Shown here one piece after another: positions 1 to 4,711 of a stretch of DNA of 7,833 nt. Positions within the stretch are counted from its first letter, which is position 1. Each line of letters begins with the position of its first letter. The notes beneath the pieces are model-generated. The model saw nothing but the letters and a program-made list of their open reading frames with translations. It was not told the origin of the DNA and did not search any database. Both the position numbers and the translations under genes were made by a program. The stretch is from positions 1-7,833 of the forward strand of contig DDWY01000081.1 in assembly GCA_002347705.1 (NCBI GenBank), in the 5' to 3' direction. Origin of the DNA: Anaerolineaceae bacterium UBA2274 (GTDB lineage: Bacteria > Chloroflexota > Anaerolineae > Anaerolineales > Anaerolineaceae).

Positions 1-311
1 CCTTGACAAAAAATTTCGCCCTGCTAAAGAAAGATGAAGAACTCCATCAATTCCCTGGGCGTAGCGCGATGGTGGTTTGTTTTGTGATCCATCCGGAGTA
101 TCGCGGCAAGGGCTTAGCCAACAAGATGCTGGCAGAGGCGGTTGAGGAAAGCCGGCGGCAGGGATTTGACCGAATCATCGGCAGACCTTTCCTCTGGAGT
201 GCTCATCCCCAGCGCCAGTACCACGGTGTGCCAAAAATGTACGAGAACCTTGGATTCAAAGAGGTCTCAGAAACAAACGGCGTGCATACCTACCTCTTGG
301 AATTGAAATAG
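1..311 (+). CDS. GNAT-family N-acetyltransferase, 3' end (5' end outside window)
   Basis: The frame is open from the left edge to a TAG at 309-311, so this is the C-terminal ~102 residues of a longer protein; the TTG at position 3 is only the first possible start in view, not a credible one. The acetyl-CoA-binding motif A of the GNAT superfamily is clear: a hydrophobic strand (MVVCFVIHPEY) followed by RGKGLANKML, with the R/Q-x-x-G-x-G/A pyrophosphate loop at residues 34-39 of the visible part. Downstream, HGVPKMYENLGFKEV matches the usual 'x-x-x-MYEKxGF' motif B end of the fold. GNAT enzymes transfer an acetyl group from acetyl-CoA to an amine; the acceptor cannot be told from this fragment. 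The gene is followed after 18 bases by an intrinsic terminator, so it is transcriptionally separate from gdhA. Family assignment is firm, substrate unknown. Confidence 0.85.
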   Translation, partial: LTKNFALLKKDEELHQFPGRSAMVVCFVIHPEYRGKGLANKMLAEAVEESRRQGFDRIIGRPFLWSAHPQRQYHGVPKMYENLGFKEVSETNGVHTYLLELK

Positions 312-329
312 TGGTATTGGTCCACGCCA

Positions 330-359
330 AACAGCCCGGGAATCACTCGGGTTGTTTTT
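330..359 (+). terminator. Intrinsic terminator after the GNAT gene
   Basis: An 11-bp stem pairs 330-340 with 346-356 (core GCCCGGG against CTCGGGT, two G-T wobbles) around the 5-base loop AATCA. The descending arm runs into a T-rich tract (TTGTTTTTA) at 352-360. It begins 19 bases after the TAG of the acetyltransferase gene. Confidence 0.8.
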
Positions 360-399
360 ATGCCCTTTCAAGCTCAATAGTAGAGTGGTATCAGACGAC

Positions 400-429
400 C
401 AACTGGTATTGTTGTTTTCACACCAGTTG
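400..429. promoter_or_regulatory. Perfect 8-bp inverted repeat upstream of gdhA (possible operator)
   Basis: CAACTGGT (400-407) and ACCAGTTG (422-429) are exact reverse complements separated by 14 bases. The right arm ends one base before the candidate -35 TTGACC at 431. That placement would suit an activator or an upstream-binding regulator. There is no T-tract after it, so it is not a terminator. A related sequence, CACAGCCAGTTG, occurs at the osmC promoter. Function is inferred from position only. Confidence 0.4.
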
Positions 430-430
430 C

Positions 431-459
431 TTGACCAAAAGGGACATTTGGGATAAGGT
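431..459 (+). promoter_or_regulatory. Candidate sigma70-type promoter for the gdhA leader
   Basis: TTGACC (431-436, 5 of 6 to the TTGACA consensus) is followed after 17 bases by TAAGGT (454-459), which keeps the three most conserved -10 positions (T1, A2, T6) but only those. Predicted start of transcription is near 466, about 130 bases upstream of the gdhA start codon, leaving room for the leader ORF and hairpin described below. The weak -10 makes this tentative. Confidence 0.35.
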
Positions 460-486
460 TAAGATACCAAAATAAAGAGGAATTTG

Positions 487-582
487 ATGTCACACAGGCG
501 TGATCAACAACCTCATCTTACCTATGACGGGCAAAGCATTGGCTTTGTGCGTCATTTTTGTTTCAAATTCCAAACAGGATAA
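487..582 (+). CDS. Putative 31-residue leader peptide ORF upstream of gdhA
   Basis: ATG at 487 is preceded by an AGAGGAA Shine-Dalgarno (476-482; GAGG to ATG spacing 6) and reads 31 codons to TAA at 580-582, two bases before the gdhA Shine-Dalgarno begins. The peptide is basic and polar at its start (MSHRRDQQPHL) and contains four glutamine codons, all CAA, at codons 7, 8, 16 and 29. A terminator-like hairpin (525-563) lies within the ORF, so translation of the ORF would interfere with hairpin folding. This arrangement resembles leader-peptide attenuation, which would be sensible for a nitrogen-assimilation gene, but a chance short ORF cannot be excluded. There is no recognisable protein family. 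Confidence 0.4.
   Translation: MSHRRDQQPHLTYDGQSIGFVRHFCFKFQTG
525..563 (+). terminator. Terminator-like hairpin in the gdhA leader (possible attenuator)
   Basis: Positions 525-537 pair with 542-554 in a 13-position stem with one G-G mismatch and one G-T wobble (outer TGACG/CGTCA, inner CAAAGC/GCTTTG), with loop ATTG at 538-541, followed directly by TTTTTGTTT (555-563). It ends 34 bases before the gdhA ATG and lies downstream of the only promoter candidate. A terminator here would stop transcription before gdhA unless overridden, which suggests attenuation or readthrough control. Confidence 0.6.
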
Positions 583-597
583 AAAAGGAGAATTTTT

Positions 598-1887
598 ATG
601 TCAGGAAGTACAAACGCTTTTGAAATGGCTCAGGCTCAATTTGATAAAGTTGCCGATCAACTTGAGCTCAGCCAGGAAATTAGAGATTTCCTGCGTTATC
701 CGGCACGGGAATTCCACTTCCGTATCCCGGTGCGCATGGACGACGGCACCATCAGGGTCTTCCAGGGTTTCCGCGTTCAGCACAACGATGCCCGCGGCCC
801 GAATAAGGGCGGCTTGCGTTTTGCAGCCAACGAAACTGCTGATACTGTGCGCGCGCTGGCAATGTGGATGACCTGGAAATGCGCCGTTGCCGACATCCCC
901 CTGGGAGGCGGCAAGGGCGGCGTTGTGGTGGATCCCTCCACGCTCTCTGTTGGCGAGAAGGAACGCCTGGTGCGCGGTTTTGTGCGTATTATGTGGAAAA
1001 ACTTTGGTCCCCGCCAGGATGTCCCTGCGCCGGACGTTGGCACCACTCCCCAGATGATGGGCTGGATGATGGATGAGTATTCCACAATCGTTGGCAACTA
1101 TACCCCCGGGACCATTACTGGCAAACCCCTTGGTGGTGGCGGTTCTGAAGGACGTACCGAAGCCACCGGTTTTGGCGTGATCTACACCGTGCGCGAAGCT
1201 ATGAACCACCTGGGCATTGACCCCACCACGACCTCAGCGGCTATTCAGGGCTTTGGCAATGTTGGTCAATACGCCGCGATCGGTTTCCGCCAGTTCCTTG
1301 GCGGTAAAGTTGTCTGTGTTTCTTGCTGGGATCGTGAAGACAAGAAATCCTATACCTTCTGCAAGGAGGAGGGTGTAGATGCAAGGTTTCTCATGACCAT
1401 TACCGACCAGTATGGCACTATCAACAAAGACAAGGCTCAGGATGCCGGCTATACCATTGAAGATGGCGACGCATGGATTTCCAAGGATGTGGATGTGCTT
1501 ATACCCGCAGCCCTTGAAGGTCAGATCAACGCTGAGAGCGTCAACAAGATCAGCAAGCAAGTCAAGATCCTGGCGGAGGCTGCCAACGGACCCACCACCC
1601 CTGAAGCGGATGTGGTGCTGGAACAAAACGGCGTCTTCGTCATCCCTGACTTCCTGTGCAACGCTGGCGGCGTGACCGTTTCGTACTTTGAAGGCGTACA
1701 GAACGACCAGAACTTCTACTGGAGCCGCGAAGAAGTCCTGGAACGCCTGAACCAGAAGATGACGGACGCCTTCAATTCCGTGCTGGGCATGTCACTCCAA
1801 AAGAAAGTCTACATGCGCGACGCAGCCTATATGGTCAGCATTGACAAAGTTGTCAAGGCGATGAAACTGCGCGGCTGGATTTCATAA
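598..1887 (+). CDS. gdhA: Glutamate dehydrogenase (hexameric class, Glu/Leu/Phe/Val dehydrogenase family)
   Basis: The 429-residue product catalyses reversible oxidative deamination of glutamate to 2-oxoglutarate and ammonia with NAD(P), linking amino-acid and central carbon metabolism in the cytoplasm. The length is typical for the ~420-450-residue bacterial class. The start at 598 is set by AAGGAG at 585-590 with 7-base spacing. The family signature IPLGGGKGGVVVDP (residues 100-113) is intact. K70, K94 and K106 have the same relative spacing as Clostridium symbiosum K89, K113 and K125, and D146 in PAPDVGT matches the catalytic D165. The Rossmann loop GFGNVG is at 218-223, and EAANGPTTPEAD (327-338) and the VTVSYFEG segment (359-366) are standard. 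The strand after the Rossmann loop reads VVCVSCWDRED instead of the common VSDSxG type, so cofactor preference cannot be called. The gene is monocistronic between its leader and the terminator at 1906. Confidence 0.97.
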   Translation: MSGSTNAFEMAQAQFDKVADQLELSQEIRDFLRYPAREFHFRIPVRMDDGTIRVFQGFRVQHNDARGPNKGGLRFAANETADTVRALAMWMTWKCAVADIPLGGGKGGVVVDPSTLSVGEKERLVRGFVRIMWKNFGPRQDVPAPDVGTTPQMMGWMMDEYSTIVGNYTPGTITGKPLGGGGSEGRTEATGFGVIYTVREAMNHLGIDPTTTSAAIQGFGNVGQYAAIGFRQFLGGKVVCVSCWDREDKKSYTFCKEEGVDARFLMTITDQYGTINKDKAQDAGYTIEDGDAWISKDVDVLIPAALEGQINAESVNKISKQVKILAEAANGPTTPEADVVLEQNGVFVIPDFLCNAGGVTVSYFEGVQNDQNFYWSREEVLERLNQKMTDAFNSVLGMSLQKKVYMRDAAYMVSIDKVVKAMKLRGWIS

Positions 1888-1905
1888 CTCCGGTTTTTCA
1901 AGTAG

Positions 1906-1941
1906 ACCCCCTCTTGGCAAGGAGGGGGTTTTTTTTTTTTT
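1906..1941 (+). terminator. Strong intrinsic terminator of gdhA
   Basis: The stem pairs 1906-1915 with 1920-1929 (ACCCCCTC against GAGGGGGT, then T-G and T-A closing pairs) around the loop GGCA, followed by 13 consecutive T residues (1929-1941). It begins 18 bases after the gdhA stop codon. This is the clearest terminator in the window. Confidence 0.95.
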
Positions 1942-1960
1942 GTTGTGTCTCTACAGCTTA

Positions 1961-1989
1961 TTGCACAGCCAGTTGGCTTTCGCTATGAT
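1961..1989 (+). promoter_or_regulatory. Sigma70-type promoter of osmC
   Basis: TTGCAC (1961-1966, 4 of 6) and TATGAT (1984-1989, 5 of 6) are separated by the optimal 17 bases. Predicted transcription start is near 1996, 28 bases before the chosen osmC ATG. The promoter lies just after the gdhA terminator, which supports separate transcription. It also rules out the longer ORF reading that would begin upstream of the promoter at 1940. Confidence 0.75.
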
Positions 1990-1999
1990 AAAAGCCAAC
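1972..1999. promoter_or_regulatory. Perfect 9-bp inverted repeat surrounding the osmC -10 box (likely operator)
   Basis: GTTGGCTTT (1972-1980) and AAAGCCAAC (1991-1999) are exact reverse complements with a 10-base spacer that contains the entire -10 hexamer. A dimeric repressor bound here would block RNA polymerase directly. A third half-site-like GCCA lies at 1968-1971, forming GCCAGTTGGC with the left arm. The regulator cannot be identified; the arms do not obviously match a familiar OhrR or PerR box. Confidence 0.6.
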
Positions 2000-2023
2000 A
2001 AGAAATTGAAAAAGGAGCACATC

Positions 2024-2446
2024 ATGGCAGATAGAAAAGCAAGCGCAATTTGGGAAGGCACCCTCAAGACAGGCAAAGGCAACATGCATTTTGCGGGTTA
2101 TGACGGACCCTTCACTTTCGCTTCCCGTTTTGAAGAAGGAAAAGGCACTAACCCTGAAGAACTGTTGGGGGCGGCACACGCCGGCTGTTATTCCATGGCG
2201 CTCAGCGCTGGTTTGACAGAAGCAGGCTTTCCCCCAGAGAAGATCGAGACTATCGCGCATGTATCACTGCGAAACGTTGATGGCAAGGCGACGATCACCC
2301 GCAGCCACTTGGTGAGCAAGGCCAAAGTTCCCGGAATATCCGTTGAGAAATTCCAGGAAATTGCGGAAGCGACCAAACTGGGCTGCCCGGTTTCACGGGC
2401 ACTCGGGGGTGTGGAGCTCTCGCTCGAGGCGGAATTGGTCGATTAA
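2024..2446 (+). CDS. osmC: OsmC-family peroxiredoxin (organic hydroperoxide reductase)
   Basis: The 140-residue product belongs to the OsmC/Ohr fold, small homodimeric cytoplasmic thiol peroxidases that reduce organic hydroperoxides. It matches the OsmC rather than the Ohr branch: the ASRFEEGKGTNPEELLGAAH segment (residues 33-52) followed by AGCYSMAL is almost the E. coli OsmC pattern. The peroxidatic cysteine is C55 in HAGCYSMALS and the resolving cysteine is C121 in GCPVSRAL. R35 and E47 lie where the family keeps its active-site Arg and Glu. E. coli OsmC is 143 residues, so the gene is full length. The ATG at 2024 has AAGGAG at 2012-2017 with 6-base spacing and follows the promoter at 1961-1989; an in-frame upstream extension to 1940 would overlap the terminator and promoter. 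Expression is probably repressed through the inverted repeat at the -10. Confidence 0.94.
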   Translation: MADRKASAIWEGTLKTGKGNMHFAGYDGPFTFASRFEEGKGTNPEELLGAAHAGCYSMALSAGLTEAGFPPEKIETIAHVSLRNVDGKATITRSHLVSKAKVPGISVEKFQEIAEATKLGCPVSRALGGVELSLEAELVD

Positions 2447-2480
2447 GGTTGTTTGGGCGAAAATAAGGTTTTTGCCGTAG

Positions 2481-2523
2481 GGAGCGGTTGCCTGTGCCCG
2501 CGAAGCAGGGTATGCGCCGTTCC
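2481..2523. repeat. Imperfect REP-like palindrome downstream of osmC
   Basis: GGAGCGG (2481-2487) pairs with CCGTTCC (2517-2523) with one G-T wobble, and the inner arms TGCCC (2495-2499) and GGGTA (2508-2512) pair around GCGAAGCA. It begins 35 bases after the osmC stop. There is no T-tract, so it is more like a dispersed palindromic repeat than an intrinsic terminator. Only one copy lies in the window. Confidence 0.45.
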
Positions 2524-2544
2524 AGGTTTGAAGTGGAATTGGAC

Positions 2545-2759
2545 AAATTGTAGGGTGGATTGGCGTCAAAAGATATTTGTCAATGTGAGCCTCGGTATAG
2601 CCAACCCACCTTTAACGGTATTGTCGGGTTGAAATTCGCGTACTCTTCGAACGCTATAACCCGATAGTTCCTTTCATTCTGAGCCTTATTTACCAAAAAC
2701 CACCCCATTTTGTTCCCCCTCCCGGGAAGGGGTCAGGATAGCCCGGCTGACGACGGAAA
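2545..2759 (+). repeat. Structured intergenic repeat, copy 1 (215 bases)
   Basis: The copy starts at AAATTGTAGGG and matches copy 2 base-for-base over long stretches at an exact offset of 215. It contains stem 1 (GGTGGATTGGC 2554-2564 with GCCAACCCACC 2600-2610, one mismatch) and stem 2 (TCGGGTT 2624-2630 with AACCCGA 2658-2664, inner TTCG 2635-2638 with CGAA 2648-2651). Near its end are a GC-rich hairpin (CCCCT 2716-2720 with AGGGG 2728-2732) and GTCAG/CTGAC (2732-2736/2747-2751). It looks non-coding. The GTAGGGTGG...CCAACCCACC arms recall dispersed palindromes seen in many bacterial genomes, but I cannot name the family. Confidence 0.8.
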
Positions 2760-3021
2760 AAATTGTAGGGTGGATTGGCGTCAAAAGATATGAACCAGTT
2801 TAAGCCTTGGTATAGCCAACCCACCATCAACCACAATATCAGGTTGAAAATCGCATACTCTGCGATCGCGATGACCCGATAATTCCTTTCATTCTGATCC
2901 TCATTTGCGAACAATCTAATTAATAGAGAATAGGTTTTCAGCCTTCTTATACTAACAGAACCCCCCCCTTTTTGTTCCCCCTCCCGCGAAGGGGTCAGGA
3001 TAGCCCGGCTGACGATGGAAA
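2760..3021 (+). repeat. Structured intergenic repeat, copy 2 (with about 47 extra bases)
   Basis: This is a near-identical continuation of copy 1: stem 1 at 2769-2779/2815-2825 and inner stem 2 as ATCGC (2850-2854) with GCGAT (2862-2866). The inner stem carries a T-A to A-T double change relative to copy 1. An AT-rich stretch at roughly 2908-2957 has no counterpart in copy 1, and the GC-rich hairpin and GTCAG/CTGAC module resume after it (2977-3016). Confidence 0.8.
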
Positions 3022-3049
3022 AAATTGTAGCCCAACCACCGGCAGAAAA
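3022..3049 (+). repeat. Short partial repeat unit between copies 2 and 3
   Basis: The boundary sequence AAAAAATTGTAG that opens copy 2 recurs at 3019-3030, is followed by a GC-rich stub (CCCAACCACCGGCAG), and recurs again at 3047-3058 where copy 3 opens. This is probably an aborted or internally deleted copy. Confidence 0.5.
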
Positions 3050-3165
3050 AAATTGTAGGATGGGTTGGAGTCAAACGAAATTTATCAGTTGAAGCCTCGT
3101 TAAAGCAAACCCATCATCAATGACAATGTCAGGTTGAAATTCGCTAACAATTCGCGCATCATGTC
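3050..3165 (+). repeat. Structured intergenic repeat, copy 3 (divergent, truncated)
   Basis: Similarity to copies 1 and 2 runs from AAATTGTAGGA to about 3165, then stops, so the 3' half with the GC-rich hairpins is missing. Stem 1 is GATGGGTTGGA (3059-3069) with GCAAACCCATC (3105-3115). Relative to copies 1 and 2, the second pair has changed from G-C to A-T on both sides, and the former A-C mismatch has become a G-C pair. The shared AGGTTGAAA block is present at 3131-3139, but inner stem 2 is not preserved. Confidence 0.7.
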
Positions 3166-3214
3166 CTGCCTTGGGTTTTATTAAGTTCAAAAGATGGGCT
3201 AAAATAATTTCTTC

Positions 3215-3587
3215 ATGGAAAAAGAAAAGGTTTTGAACGCCGAAAAAGAAACGATCTCTCTCATGCTTGGTTTGTACTGCCGAGATAAACACGGGCAGAA
3301 AGAGGGGTTGTGCGAGAAATGCAGGCAACTTGGAGGCTTACGCGCACCAGCGGCTGGAAGTCTGTCAGTTTATGCCTGATAAGCCAGTCTGTGCCAAATG
3401 TCCCGTGCACTGCTACAAGCCAAATTATCGCCAGCAGGTACGTGAAGTGATGCATTATGCCGGCCCCCGGATGCTCACGCACGCGCCTGGCGCTGCAATC
3501 CGACACCTCTGGCTGTTGGTCAAACCTGTTAGCAAAAGAGTGAAGCAAATTCGTGCACGGCAAATCGAAATCGGAAAGCAGCGCTAA
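3215..3587 (+). pseudogene. ygbA: YgbA family (nitrous-oxide-stimulated promoter family) protein, frameshifted
   Basis: From ATG 3215 one frame reads MEKEKVLNAEKETISLMLGL then YCRDKHGQ and LCEKCRQ, the N-terminal half of the YgbA_NO family, but it runs into TGA at 3377-3379 after 54 codons. The C-terminal half continues in another frame (LEAYAHQRLEVC, then VCAKCPVHCY and REVMHYAGPRMLTHAP) to TAA at 3585-3587. Joining the frames by skipping one base near 3326-3331 restores the family spacing between the second CxxC and the next Cys, and gives a protein of about 123 residues, close to E. coli YgbA (about 117). The conserved cysteines (LYC, CxxC, CxxCxxxC) suggest metal or Fe-S binding, but this is inferred; the function is unknown beyond induction by nitrogen oxides in relatives. 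No good Shine-Dalgarno precedes the ATG. A single-base insertion, a sequencing error or programmed frameshifting could each explain it. Confidence 0.85.
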
Positions 3588-3634
3588 GACACTCAAAGAA
3601 GAATTTTCTGCCAATCTGGCATGATCTGATTTGA

Positions 3635-3656
3635 GGTGTCAAGGCTTTAGTGCAAC
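3635..3656. repeat. IS30 left terminal inverted repeat
   Basis: GGTGTCAAGG then CTTTAGTGCAAC. Compared with the reverse complement of the right end, the blocks TTTAGT and CAAC match exactly at the same spacing and the outer part matches partially. The match may extend outward to GATT at 3628. Confidence 0.65.
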
Positions 3657-3700
3657 GAATGAAGGGATAAAATCATTCGCATGCAAACAGTAAAATCTAA

Positions 3701-4680
3701 ATGACTAACAAATGATGAACGAGAAGAAATAAGCCGAAGCCTTGCACAAGAGAAAGCTGTACCAGAAATCGCAAAAAACGCTGAGCCGGGATCGCACAAC
3801 GATTTGGCGAGAGATCAAGAGAAATAGCAGAAAGACAGGCTATCGTGCATTTTCTGCCAGTAAACAAGCAGAAGCAAGAGTAGGGTCTCGCCAAAAAGAG
3901 AAAAGAAAGTTGACAAAGAACCAGGAGCTGGCTGTCTATGTGGAAGATATACTAAGACAGAAGAGGTCTCCAAGCAAGATCTCGCAACGATTGAAAATCG
4001 AGTGTGCTATGGATATAAGCATGCAAATCTCCCACGAATCGATTTATCAATACCTCTATGGATTGCACCGAGGAGAACTGAAACGCACGCTGACTGAAGC
4101 ACTCAGCCAAGACCACAAATACCGTCACCAACGAAAAAAAAGGAATAAACGCAGAGGAAACACGTGGCAAGATAGCAATTATGCTCTCAATTGAAGAACG
4201 CCCCGCAGAAATTGCAGATAGGACTGTACCCGGACACCGGGAAGGCGATTTGATTTTAGAAAAATATCAACGTAGCGCACTTGGAACGCTGGTGGAATGC
4301 ACAACCCGATACACGATCCTGGTTCCATTAGGAGCTCAAAAAGATGCGGTTTCTATCCGTCAAGTTTTCAATCAATTCCAGCAGAACTGAAGAAATCTCT
4401 AACCTATGATCAGGGCAAAAAAATGAGCGAATATCAGCAGTTGACAATTGACACAGATATATAAGTTTATTTCGCTCATCCAGGTTCTCCCTGGGAGAGA
4501 GGAACGAAAAAATACAAATGGGTTGATCCGCCAATTTTTTCCCAAAGACACAAATTTCCTAACCGTTTTCCTTGAGCAAATCAAAGAAAACTCAATGTAG
4601 TTTGAATGATCATCTTGAAGCTGTGTTAAACTATCTGAAACCAGATGAAGTGCTTAATAATCTTGTTGTACTAAAAGTTC
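3701..4680 (+). pseudogene. IS30-family transposase, multiply frameshifted remnant
   Basis: Joining frames gives a transposase of about 325 residues, the family norm. The N-terminal helix-turn-helix (TNDEREEISRSLAQEKAVPE, then SRDRTTIWREIKRN) and the SHESIYQYLY and SIEERPAEIADRTVPGH...EGD segments are typical of IS30; TYDQGKKMSEY holds the second catalytic Asp. Lesions: ATG 3701 is one base out of frame with the helix-turn-helix; an extra A in the A6 run 3773-3778; a junction near 4168-4180; a 1-base loss near 4373-4377; an in-frame TAA at 4462-4464; a 2-base loss near 4507-4512 that destroys the expected NENTNG segment with the catalytic Glu; and an extra A near 4587-4590. The last frame ends in LNYLKPDEVLNNLV, the family's C-terminal region. 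The element cannot transpose by itself. Confidence 0.92.
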
Positions 4681-4686
4681 AAAGCC
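4665..4686. repeat. IS30 right terminal inverted repeat
   Basis: GTTGTACTAAAAGTTCAAAG plus CC. Its reverse complement shares TTTAGT and CAAC with the left end at the same spacing. The ptsH Shine-Dalgarno starts 13 bases after it. Confidence 0.65.
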
Positions 4687-4711
4687 ACAATCATAAAAAA
4701 GGAGATCAACT

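Larger units (their letters stand above)
2447..3214. other. Gene-free region filled with repeats (768 bases)
   Basis: No ORF here has a recognisable product, a credible ribosome binding site or coding character on either strand. The region holds one imperfect palindrome (2481-2523), two copies of a 215-base-phase repeat (starting at 2545 and 2760), a short partial boundary unit (3022-3049), and a divergent third copy (3050 to about 3165). About 50 bases then lead to the ygbA start. osmC has no clear terminator of its own; the palindrome at 2481 is the nearest candidate. Confidence 0.8.
3635..4686 (+). mobile_element. Degraded IS30-family insertion sequence (about 1.05 kb)
   Basis: The element is bounded by imperfect inverted repeats (about 3635-3656 and 4665-4686) and contains one degenerate IS30-type transposase gene filling nearly all of it. 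The size fits the 1.0-1.25 kb family range. The left end pattern TCAA, six bases, A, two bases, GCAAC has the same spacing as the end of classical IS30, as I recall it. A short target duplication cannot be resolved. The element lies between ygbA and ptsH, and its right end is 25 bases from the ptsH start codon. Confidence 0.85.

Noticed and set aside
500..871. 123-codon + strand ORF overlapping the start of gdhA
   Set aside because: Most of it overlaps gdhA out of frame, it has no ribosome binding site, and it resembles no family; it is a shadow of gdhA.
1940..2023. Longer osmC start adding 28 residues
   Set aside because: The extension would run through the gdhA terminator T-tract and the osmC promoter, and its extra residues match nothing in the OsmC family.
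2690..2914. Minus-strand 74-codon ORF across the repeat copies
   Set aside because: It spans two unrelated parts of the repeat, the equivalent frame in the other copy has stops, and the residue composition is not protein-like.
2545..3165. CRISPR array
   Set aside because: Units are over 200 bases, only three copies, diverged from each other, with no short regular repeat-spacer pattern.
3191..3213. NsrR-like site upstream of ygbA (AAGATG half-site at 3191 with TTTCTT at the inverted position)
   Set aside because: One half fits the nitric-oxide repressor consensus but the other half is poor, and a single 6-base match in AT-rich DNA is weak evidence.
4441..4476. Two perfect TTGACA hexamers (4441 and 4448) as a promoter for ptsH
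   Set aside because: They encode part of the transposase (LTIDT segment), and no -10 box lies at 16-18 bases; the TATATAA downstream is only 4-11 bases away.
4666..4694. Hybrid promoter with a -35 (TTGTAC) in the IS right end and AATCAT as -10
   Set aside because: Transcription would start near 4701, inside the ptsH Shine-Dalgarno, so the message would lack a working ribosome binding site.
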